This document shows, one piece after another, positions 1-5,286 of a stretch of 9,901 nt of DNA. Each line of letters opens with the position of its first letter. Within the stretch, counting starts at the first letter, position 1. The position numbers and the translations under genes are program-made. The DNA is taken from NCBI GenBank assembly GCA_025924295.1, contig JAICEG010000171.1, positions 1 to 9,901 of the forward strand. The letters are read 5' to 3'. The notes under the pieces were generated by a model. That model saw only the letters and a program-made list of their open reading frames with translations. It was not told where the DNA came from and ran no database searches. The stretch is from Vicinamibacteria bacterium. Its GTDB lineage: Bacteria > Acidobacteriota > Vicinamibacteria > Vicinamibacterales > UBA2999.

Positions 1-291
1 ACGACCGTTCTGCACCAGGTCAACGACCGTGGTGGTCTCGAATCGCTGTTCGACTTCGGCCGTCTCGGAACTCAGCGTGCTTCGCAGTCTGACGTCAACC
101 TCCTGCCCGGCCGGAATCGTCCCGGGTGTGGATTCGTTGACGGTGGTCGGGCCGCTTGGCACCTGCGAACCCACTTGCGAGGTTCGCTCCGGCTGCGAGA
201 TAGCCGTGTTCGAACTGCCGGTGCTCGCGCACGCGATCGTTGCGACCGCAGTCGCCAGCGTGAGAGCTTGCACCTTCCACATTGACTTCAT
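1..291 (-). CDS. Partial putative lipoprotein, N-terminal 97 residues (runs off the left edge)
   Basis: The reverse strand is open from ATG at 291 to the window edge. It begins MKSMWKVQALTLATAVATIA followed by Cys21, which looks like a short n-region, a hydrophobic stretch and a lipobox-like TIAC. The -3 residue is Thr, so the lipobox is not canonical and cleavage by signal peptidase I is also possible. A Ser/Thr/Pro/Gln-rich linker follows to about residue 60, then a segment IPAGQEVDVRLRSTLSSETA and on to EVEQRF and TTTVVDL. The PAG-x-E-h-x-V-R-L pattern followed by an S-S-x-T-A stretch resembles an uncharacterised domain I associate with acidobacterial envelope proteins, sometimes with glycine zippers; that comparison is from memory. 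The start is well supported by a strong Shine-Dalgarno sequence. The gene follows the radical SAM gene on the same strand but is separated from it by 266 bases and a terminator-like hairpin, so it is probably a separate unit. Function unknown. Confidence 0.8.
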   Translation of the reverse strand, partial: MKSMWKVQALTLATAVATIACASTGSSNTAISQPERTSQVGSQVPSGPTTVNESTPGTIPAGQEVDVRLRSTLSSETAEVEQRFETTTVVDLVQNGR

Positions 292-297
292 CGTGTT

Positions 298-307
298 CAC
301 CTCCTCC
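298..307 (-). promoter_or_regulatory. Strong ribosome binding site of the partial lipoprotein gene
   Basis: Reading the minus strand, GGAGGAGGTG lies six bases before the ATG at 291. This is a near-perfect anti-16S complement with good spacing. It stands out because none of the other gene starts in this window has a recognisable Shine-Dalgarno sequence, which suggests this envelope protein is highly translated. Confidence 0.85.
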
Positions 308-442
308 AGAGCGTTGTTGTGCAACGCGTGTACCGAGGTGTCTCTTTACTCAGATAACGATGCAGCGCGCAGGAACCGACTGGTGCTCAGAGATTTATTA
401 CTGAAGAATCAAGGGATGAGGTAGACGGCAGAACTTACCAAT

Positions 443-541
443 GGTCGACCTTCATCGGGGTCGACCGTAGCCGGGTCTTGCTTCTACGTAGGCCGGGTCG
501 TGCTTTCCAAAACCCGGCGGGTCCACAAGGCAGGACCCGCC
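443..541. repeat. Composite palindromic intergenic element with three consecutive inverted repeats
   Basis: Three dyads follow one another in the gap between two minus-strand genes. First, the self-complementary octamer GGTCGACC occurs at 443-450 and again at 459-466, which can also pair as an 8-bp stem with an 8-base loop. Second, GCCGGGT (492-498) pairs with ACCCGGC (512-518). Third, GGCGGGTCC (516-524) pairs perfectly with GGACCCGCC (533-541). The second and third share three bases, so they cannot both form fully. A direct near-repeat is also present: GTAGCCGGGTCTTGCTT (467-483) and GTAGGCCGGGTCGTGCTT (488-505). The regular structure looks like a REP-type dispersed intergenic element rather than a chance terminator, but whether it recurs in the genome cannot be seen here. 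The rest of the 292-557 gap shows no convincing promoter or small gene. Confidence 0.6.
512..541 (-). terminator. Terminator-like hairpin after the radical SAM gene
   Basis: A perfect 9-bp GC-rich stem (516-524 with 533-541) with an 8-base loop begins 16 bases beyond the stop codon of the minus-strand radical SAM gene. On that strand the hairpin is followed by GGGTTTTGG, so the U-tract is only four bases long. It could act as an intrinsic terminator of modest strength. It is also the last module of the larger palindromic element, so termination may be incidental. Confidence 0.5.
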
Positions 542-557
542 CTGCGAAACTGTGGAT

Positions 558-1598
558 CTACTGTGCTTGCTCCGCCTGCGGAGGCACGGCGCCTCCCGGC
601 GGCGCCGTGATGCCGCGTCTCATGCGAGCGACCGTGCGGCCCACCGCGAGAGACGCGTAGAAGATCTTTCCGACCGGGATGCCGCCCTTCAAGCGATGGC
701 GGCCGATCGCTTCGAGTCCGGCCGAGGCGATGCATCCGCAGTTCGTGCAGTCAGGCTTGCCCCCGAACTGGCATGGCGTGATCTTGCGCTCGAGATCGGA
801 TGAGAAGCACTCGGTCGTCTGCGCGAAGATGCAGTGCTCCGGTGAGTCGGGCGGCTGCGCGTAGACCTTGAGCATGCCGTCCAGCATCTGCAGCTTCGAG
901 TAGTTCTTCCGCATCCGCGAGAGGTCGGCGATCACGCGCTCGCGGTCCGCCCTGGTCAGTCGCTCGGTCGAAAGCTCGCCGATCTGCGGCGTGTACAGGC
1001 TGATCCAGATCAGGCGCGTGTTGGCATTGGCCTGCCAGTAGTCGAGGAACTCCTTCAGGTAGCCCTCGCGCCGGACTTGCTGCCGCGTCACCGTGCAGTG
1101 GACGGTGATCTGATGTCCTTCGATGTGCTTGAGGATTCGCTCGTAGGTCGCCGGCGTGCGGCGGACGTCGTGCTCAGGCTGAAGTCCGTCGATCGAGACG
1201 ACGACCTGCAATCGACGCAGCCCCCGCCACTCGGCAGGAATCGGGCGCACCGCACTCGTCACGAGTTGTGTGTGCACGCCGCGTTCCGCGAGCTTCGGCA
1301 GGATCGTGTTGAGTTCCTTGTACCTGACGAGCGGCTCGCCTCCGACGATCGAGACGTGCAGCGGCCTGAACTGATCGATGAGCGCCATGAACCGGGCGAC
1401 GAGCTCATCTCCCTTGTAATCAGAGAGACCGCGTAACGTCACGTTGCCCCCCAGGTGCTCATCACCGTAGGCGTAGCAGCCCGGGCAGCGCAGCGGACAT
1501 TCTTTGGTGATCTCGATCGAGAGATTCGGGCGGTAGCCGGAAAGAATGCGACCCCAAGCCTGTACGACTTCCTGGACTCCGACAGCAGTAGCGCTCAT
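558..1598 (-). CDS. Radical SAM protein with cysteine-rich C-terminus
   Basis: A 346-residue cytoplasmic radical SAM enzyme. Near the N-terminus CPLRCPGC (Cys34, Cys38, Cys41) is the CX3CX2C motif that binds the [4Fe-4S] cluster cleaving S-adenosylmethionine. GGEP at 86-89 is the usual SAM-binding motif after the second strand, and VVVSIDG at 132-138 matches a later barrel strand. After the barrel the protein has Cys256, Cys264, Cys276 and then Cys284, Cys287, Cys289 (CTNCGC), which resembles a SPASM or twitch-type auxiliary cluster site. A Pro/Ala/Gln-rich tail ends the protein. The substrate cannot be named: no peptide precursor, cofactor-pathway or maturase gene lies nearby. The ATG at 1598 lies only 26 bases from the divergent SET gene, has no Shine-Dalgarno sequence, and sits directly after a possible -10 box, so the transcript may be leaderless. 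Radical SAM membership is secure; peptide-modifying or epimerase-like roles are only guesses. Confidence 0.93.
   Translation of the reverse strand: MSATAVGVQEVVQAWGRILSGYRPNLSIEITKECPLRCPGCYAYGDEHLGGNVTLRGLSDYKGDELVARFMALIDQFRPLHVSIVGGEPLVRYKELNTILPKLAERGVHTQLVTSAVRPIPAEWRGLRRLQVVVSIDGLQPEHDVRRTPATYERILKHIEGHQITVHCTVTRQQVRREGYLKEFLDYWQANANTRLIWISLYTPQIGELSTERLTRADRERVIADLSRMRKNYSKLQMLDGMLKVYAQPPDSPEHCIFAQTTECFSSDLERKITPCQFGGKPDCTNCGCIASAGLEAIGRHRLKGGIPVGKIFYASLAVGRTVARMRRGITAPPGGAVPPQAEQAQ
569..609 (-). other. Two inverted repeats at the 3' end of the radical SAM coding sequence
   Basis: CACGGCGCC (585-593) and GGCGCCGTG (601-609) form a perfect 9-bp dyad with a 7-base gap, and CTCCGC (569-574) can pair with GCGGAG (577-582) immediately beside it. 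Both lie within the last codons, which encode the low-complexity Pro/Gly/Ala tail. They could fold in the mRNA just before the downstream terminator and protect its 3' end, or be a by-product of GC-rich codons. Confidence 0.4.
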
Positions 1599-1606
1599 GT
1601 GGCGAC

Positions 1607-1613
1607 TATTATG
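1607..1613. promoter_or_regulatory. Possible bidirectional promoter with overlapping -10 boxes
   Basis: The 26-base gap between the divergent radical SAM and SET genes contains TATTAT on the plus strand (1607-1612) and CATAAT on the minus strand (1613 to 1608), sharing almost all bases. Transcription starting about seven bases beyond each box would begin a few bases before the ATG at 1625 on one side and at about 1600, just before the ATG at 1598, on the other, giving leaderless or near-leaderless mRNAs. I found no good -35 hexamer for either direction, so the call rests on the -10 symmetry and the lack of space for any other arrangement. Confidence 0.35.
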
Positions 1614-1624
1614 GCGTATTCTTC

Positions 1625-2047
1625 ATGCACATGGTTCTCATTCGGAAGCTGCCGCGCATTGCGCGGCGAAAGTCAGCGCTCCACGGGTGGGGCGTCTTTG
1701 CCCTCGAGCCCATCAACAAGAACACGCGCATCGTCACCTACGACGGCGAGTTGATCGATCACAAAGAGAGCTTCAAGCGCGAGACGAAGTACCTCGAGCG
1801 CGGCGAGATTTGGTGTTTTACCGTCAACCGCCGCTGGGTCCGCGATGCGACCGTCGGTGGCAACGTGGCGCGCTTCATCAATCACGCCTGCAAGCCGAAT
1901 TGCTACAGCCAGATCATCGGGAAAGACATCTGGATTCGCGCGGGCCGGAACATCGCGCCGGGTGAGGAGCTCACCTACGACTACTATACCGACGGTGAGC
2001 AGGTGATCCAGTGCAACTGTCGCCCTGGGTGTAAACGAAAGCTGTAG
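1625..2047 (+). CDS. SET-domain protein-lysine N-methyltransferase with post-SET zinc motif
   Basis: A 140-residue protein that is almost entirely one SET domain, the fold that transfers methyl groups from S-adenosylmethionine to lysine. SALHGWGVFA (17-26) is the first SAM-binding motif, GGNVARFINHACKPNC (78-93) contains the NHxCxPN pseudoknot motif, and GEELTYDY (113-120) holds the catalytic tyrosine region. The end, CNCRPGC (Cys130, Cys132, Cys136), is a post-SET motif; with Cys89 it would make a four-cysteine zinc site that closes the lysine channel. This CxCx3C spacing is one shorter than the CxCx4C common in eukaryotic enzymes. There is no pre-SET or chromatin-reader domain, so the target is unknown; bacterial members have been linked to histone-like, ribosomal or host proteins. 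Start may be Met1 (1625) or Met3 (1631); neither has a Shine-Dalgarno sequence. The SpoIID gene begins seven bases after the stop, suggesting an operon. Confidence 0.92.
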   Translation: MHMVLIRKLPRIARRKSALHGWGVFALEPINKNTRIVTYDGELIDHKESFKRETKYLERGEIWCFTVNRRWVRDATVGGNVARFINHACKPNCYSQIIGKDIWIRAGRNIAPGEELTYDYYTDGEQVIQCNCRPGCKRKL

Positions 2048-2054
2048 ACCCCCA

Positions 2055-3578
2055 GTGGCAGCACGACGTTCCACCATCGACTCTCGATCTTCAACCCTCG
2101 GGGTCGCGCTCCTGCTGTGTGCAGTCGCGCTGGTGCTGTTCCATACGCCGGGGCCCGCGGTTGCCGCGCAGACCGAGATCACTGACGAACAACTGGAAGC
2201 CGCCAGCGGTGGGCGCACGGTCGTCATCGGCTCGCCCGGTGAGCGCCGTGTGAACCGCATGCCGCTCGAGGTCTACGTCGCGCGCGTTCTTGCCGGCGAA
2301 GGGGAACCCAATGCGGCGGATGCGGCACGCCAGGCGCTCGCGGTTGCGATTCGGACCTACACGCTCGTGCAGATGGGACGTCATCGTCGCGAAGGATTCG
2401 ATCTCTGTGACACGGTCCACTGCCAGGTGTTTCGCGCGTCGAACGAGAGTTCGCGACGTGCGGCGCTCGCCACGGCAGGTCGGGTGCTGACGATCGACGG
2501 CGCGCCGGCGGAAGTGTTCTACTCGGCCTCCTGCGGCGGCCGTTCCGAGGGCGCCGCCCAGGTCTGGCCCGGCGCCACCTTCCCGTACATGCAGGTCGTT
2601 CGCGATGATGATGTGCACGCCGAGGATGTGCCGTGGCAGCTGGACCTGACGCTCGGCGAACTTCGTCAGGCGCTCGCACGCACGGGGTTCGGTGGCGGCT
2701 CGCTGCGCGACATCTCCATCGACGGGTACAACGCCTCGGGCAGGGTCGAGCGTCTTCGCGTGCCGGGCCTGCGACCGAACGAGATTTCGGGGCCGGCTTT
2801 TCGCGACGCGCTCGGGACCACGCGGATTCGCAGCACGGCCTTCAGCCTGTCCCGGAATGGAAACGTCGTCCGTTTCACGGGTCGCGGGTACGGGCACGGT
2901 GTGGGGATGTGCGTCATCGGCGCCGGTCGCCGTGCCCGGCGCGGGGAGTCGGTCGAGGCGATTCTCGGGCAGTACTACCCGAATCTCCGGCTCACCGATC
3001 TCGCCGGCACCTCGCCATTGCCGCGCGAAACGGCAGCCACTCGGGTGGTGGCCACGGGCAAGTCAGGTGTCGCCGTATCGGTGCCTCGTGATTCGCGCGT
3101 GAGCGCGCGGGATCTCGAGCAGTTGACGATCTCCGCGCGTGATTCACTGGCCCAGGCGCTGGGCGTCGCCGCGCCCCCGGTCACCGTGGAGCTGCACGAG
3201 ACACTCGACAAGTTCCGCCTCGAGGTGCGCCGGCCGTGGTGGATCAGTTCGGCGGTCACGGGGACGACGATCGATCTGGCGCCGGCGGCACTGCTCACGC
3301 AGCGCGAAGGCATCGAACGCACCGTGCGCACCGCCCTGGCGGAACTGCTCATGTCGACGACGCTTGGTGATCGCCCGGCGTGGGTTCGCGTGGGAGGAGC
3401 ACGCTATTTTTCGAGCTCCCCTCGGCCCGCACCGCCGCCAAGGGCGATTTCCTGTCCGGCCGATGCCGAACTGACGCTCGCGCTCTCGGCTGTCGCCCAG
3501 CGTGAGGCCGAAGCGCGGGCTGTTCAGTGCTTTGCGCGTGCGATGGCAACGGCGGGCGACTGGCGACAGGTCAGGTAG
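2055..3578 (+). CDS. SpoIID/LytB-domain peptidoglycan-acting protein with a degenerate peptidase-MA-like C-terminus
   Basis: A 507-residue exported protein starting at GTG. Residues 15-38 form a hydrophobic signal segment ending PAVAAQ. Residues 53-315 are a SpoIID/LytB domain: PLEVYVARVLAGEGEP (70-85) contains Glu82, which aligns with the catalytic Glu of SpoIID, followed by ALAVAIRTYTL, YSASCGG (156-162) and the signature GRGYGHGVGMC (276-286). SpoIID is a lytic transglycosylase acting on glycan strands stripped of stem peptides; here the likely role is cell-wall remodelling in the periplasm, not sporulation. The family's YGHGVGMSQ carries Cys286 in place of Ser. Residues 375-453 look like a peptidase-MA (gluzincin-like) domain, with RPWWISSAVTGTTIDLAP and WVRVGGARYFS, but the expected HExxH is replaced by residues TALAE (426-430) and the distal Glu by Val446, so it should be inactive. 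The start is the only one before the signal peptide; it lacks a Shine-Dalgarno sequence and may depend on translational coupling to the SET gene. Confidence 0.9.
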   Translation: MAARRSTIDSRSSTLGVALLLCAVALVLFHTPGPAVAAQTEITDEQLEAASGGRTVVIGSPGERRVNRMPLEVYVARVLAGEGEPNAADAARQALAVAIRTYTLVQMGRHRREGFDLCDTVHCQVFRASNESSRRAALATAGRVLTIDGAPAEVFYSASCGGRSEGAAQVWPGATFPYMQVVRDDDVHAEDVPWQLDLTLGELRQALARTGFGGGSLRDISIDGYNASGRVERLRVPGLRPNEISGPAFRDALGTTRIRSTAFSLSRNGNVVRFTGRGYGHGVGMCVIGAGRRARRGESVEAILGQYYPNLRLTDLAGTSPLPRETAATRVVATGKSGVAVSVPRDSRVSARDLEQLTISARDSLAQALGVAAPPVTVELHETLDKFRLEVRRPWWISSAVTGTTIDLAPAALLTQREGIERTVRTALAELLMSTTLGDRPAWVRVGGARYFSSSPRPAPPPRAISCPADAELTLALSAVAQREAEARAVQCFARAMATAGDWRQVR

Positions 3579-3640
3579 AGGCGGTTTCCAATAAAACTGG
3601 CGGAATCTGCGGGATGAGTTGGCCCGGCATCCAAAGGATG

Positions 3641-3656
3641 GAACTTTCCGTAGTTC
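3641..3656. promoter_or_regulatory. Inverted repeat just upstream of the msrP promoter
   Basis: GAACT (3641-3645) and AGTTC (3652-3656) flank a six-base spacer and end four bases before the putative -35 of msrP. Position and symmetry suit an operator for a dimeric regulator. It is short enough to arise by chance, and G-U pairs could extend it into a weak hairpin, so a poor terminator for the upstream SpoIID gene is the alternative. No other terminator is visible in 3579-3696. Confidence 0.3.
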
Positions 3657-3659
3657 TGT

Positions 3660-3690
3660 TTGAAGTGGGCTGCGGGAACGGTCCTATAAT
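3660..3690 (+). promoter_or_regulatory. Sigma70-type promoter of msrPQ, apparently leaderless
   Basis: A perfect TATAAT (3685-3690) is preceded by TTGAAG (3660-3665, four of six matching TTGACA) with a long 19-base spacer. Initiation about seven bases after the -10 would fall on or next to the ATG at 3697, leaving no 5' leader and no room for a Shine-Dalgarno sequence. The N-terminal protein sequence independently supports that ATG. Confidence 0.65.
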
Positions 3691-3696
3691 CGCCAT

Positions 3697-4656
3697 ATGC
3701 TGATCAAAAAGGCGCCCGACATCCGTTCGTCAGAGATCACACCGAAGAGCGTGTATTTGCGTCGCCGGGAGTTCATTCAGGCGTCGGCCGCCGCTCTGGT
3801 GGCGGCGGGGTTCCCTTCGCTGGTCGATGAGGCTGCAGCGCAGGGGGGCGGTCTGGCCAAGCTTCCGAACGTGAAGAAGAGCCCGCTCAGCACGACCGAA
3901 GCTCCGAGCTTGTACGAACATGTGACGAGCTACAACAACTTCTACGAGTTCGCCCCCGGCGCCGGTGATGGCCCGAAGAACAACTCGAAGAACTTCAAGG
4001 CGCGCCCCTGGAAGATCAAGATCGATGGCCTCGTCAACAAGCCGGGCGATTACGACATCGACGACTTCATCAAGCCGTACGCACTCGAAGAGCGCATCTA
4101 TCGCATGCGCTGCGTCGAGGCCTGGTCGTTCGTGATTCCCTGGGTCGGCATCCCGATGGCTGACGTGATCAAGCAGGTCGAGCCAAACGCCAAGGCCAGA
4201 TACGTCGAGATGACGACGCTGCACGACGTCGGGAAGTTCCCGATGCAGCGGACCGACGTGCTGGAGTGGCCGTACATCGAGGGGCTGCGCCTGGACGAGG
4301 CGCAAAACCCTTTGACGCTCCTGGCCGTAGGGATCTATGGCGAGGTGCTACCGGCGCAGAATGGCGCGCCCATCCGGCTCGTCGTGCCCTGGAAGTACGG
4401 CTTCAAGGGGATCAAGTCCATCAACCGAATCCGTTTCGTTGAGAACCAGCCGAGGAACACGTGGCAGAAAATGGCGCCGCACGAATACGGCTTCTACGCG
4501 AACGTCAACCCGAACGTCGATCATCCACGCTGGAGCCAGGCGCGGGAGAAGCGGTTACCGAGCTTCGTGCCAAATCGCAAGACCGAGATGTTCAACGGTT
4601 ACACCGAGCAGGTCGCCCACATGTACAAGGACATGGACCTGCGCAAAAATTACTGA
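3697..4656 (+). CDS. msrP: Protein-methionine-sulfoxide reductase catalytic subunit MsrP (molybdopterin enzyme)
   Basis: A 319-residue periplasmic molybdoenzyme (formerly YedY) that reduces methionine sulfoxide in oxidised envelope proteins. The N-terminal MLIKKAPDIRSSEITPKSVY is the typical MsrP leader and fixes the start. The twin-arginine motif RRREFIQ (22-28) and the Ala-rich stretch after it show Tat export after folding and cofactor insertion. The sulfite-oxidase-like fold is recognised by RMRCVEAWS (136-144), in which Cys139 is the molybdenum ligand, and by conserved blocks such as WPYIEGLRLDEA and VLPAQNGAPIRLVVPWKYGF. Length is normal for the family. The stop overlaps the start of the gene for its membrane partner MsrQ by four bases, the usual msrPQ arrangement. 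Expression appears driven by the promoter directly upstream. No two-component regulator gene of the HprSR type is adjacent. Confidence 0.97.
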   Translation: MLIKKAPDIRSSEITPKSVYLRRREFIQASAAALVAAGFPSLVDEAAAQGGGLAKLPNVKKSPLSTTEAPSLYEHVTSYNNFYEFAPGAGDGPKNNSKNFKARPWKIKIDGLVNKPGDYDIDDFIKPYALEERIYRMRCVEAWSFVIPWVGIPMADVIKQVEPNAKARYVEMTTLHDVGKFPMQRTDVLEWPYIEGLRLDEAQNPLTLLAVGIYGEVLPAQNGAPIRLVVPWKYGFKGIKSINRIRFVENQPRNTWQKMAPHEYGFYANVNPNVDHPRWSQAREKRLPSFVPNRKTEMFNGYTEQVAHMYKDMDLRKNY

Positions 4657-5270
4657 AGCCGATCACGGTCTTCAAAGCTCTGTGCTTCGCCGCGGCGCTC
4701 ATTCCGGCCGCGGCGCTCGCACGGGGCCTTTACGCCGCCCTGGTCCTCGGCGACCTCAACGCACTCACCGCCAACCCGGGCGACTACCTCACGGATCAGA
4801 CCGGGACCTGGACGATCGCCTTCCTCACGATCTCGCTCTCGATTACGCCGCTGCGCCGTCTGACCGGGTCGAACGATCTCGTCAAGGTGCGGCGGATGTT
4901 CGGTCTGTTCGCCTTCTTCTACGCCACGCTGCACATGTTGACGTGGATCGTGTTCGTCAACTACTTCGACGTGCCGTCGATGATCGTGGATATCGGCAAG
5001 CGGCCGTTCATCACGGTCGGCATGGCGACGTTCGTGATCCTCTTCCTGTTGGCGATCACCTCGAATCGCTTCGCGATTCGCAAGCTGGGGCGGCGCTGGC
5101 AGAGCCTCCACCGTCTCGCGTACGTCGCCGGCATTCTTGCGGTCGTCCACTTCTGGTGGCTCGTGAAGGCTGACATCACCGAACCGCGTCGATGGGCGGT
5201 GGCCATCGGCTCGTTGCTGCTGTTTCGCCTGTGGTGGGCGAACCGGAGCCGGTTGTCCTTCCGCTCCTGA
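4653..5270 (+). CDS. msrQ: Haem-binding membrane subunit MsrQ of the MsrPQ system
   Basis: About 205 residues, close to the roughly 211 of E. coli MsrQ. It is a ferric-reductase-like integral membrane protein that passes quinone-pool electrons through b haem to periplasmic MsrP. Hydrophobic segments include FKALCFAAALIPAAALA, TWTIAFLTISLSITPL, FGLFAFFYATLHMLTWIVF, ITVGMATFVILFLLAI, AYVAGILAVVHFWWLV and AVAIGSLLLFRLWW. Conserved features are ITPLRRL, VRRMFGL, the His of ATLHMLTW, and LGRRWQSLHRLAYVAGILAVVHF with two further His residues suited to haem ligation. No ATG, GTG or TTG lies at the expected start. The frame is open upstream only into msrP, and its nearest upstream ATG (4461) would add 64 residues with no MsrQ-like character. 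The most economical start is CTG at 4653, overlapping the msrP stop as CTGA, giving LKPITVFKALCF. The exact start is therefore the uncertain part; identity is not. Confidence 0.93.
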   Translation: MKPITVFKALCFAAALIPAAALARGLYAALVLGDLNALTANPGDYLTDQTGTWTIAFLTISLSITPLRRLTGSNDLVKVRRMFGLFAFFYATLHMLTWIVFVNYFDVPSMIVDIGKRPFITVGMATFVILFLLAITSNRFAIRKLGRRWQSLHRLAYVAGILAVVHFWWLVKADITEPRRWAVAIGSLLLFRLWWANRSRLSFRS

Positions 5271-5286
5271 GCGCACGCCTTCGCGG

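Noticed and set aside
29..424. A 131-codon plus-strand open frame at the left edge
   Set aside because: It is antisense to the lipoprotein gene, which has a strong ribosome site and signal peptide, and it shows no motif of its own.
443..541. A CRISPR array or attachment site in the repeat-rich gap
   Set aside because: The repeats are few, unequal and mostly palindromic, with no regular spacers, integrase gene or tRNA nearby.
3730..4305. A 191-codon minus-strand frame under msrP
   Set aside because: msrP is unmistakable on the plus strand; the antisense product has no recognisable domain.
4461..4652. An N-terminal extension of MsrQ starting at the ATG at 4461
   Set aside because: The extra 64 residues overlap the end of msrP in another frame, are charged and Arg-rich, and are not part of MsrQ, whose first membrane helix begins just after 4653.
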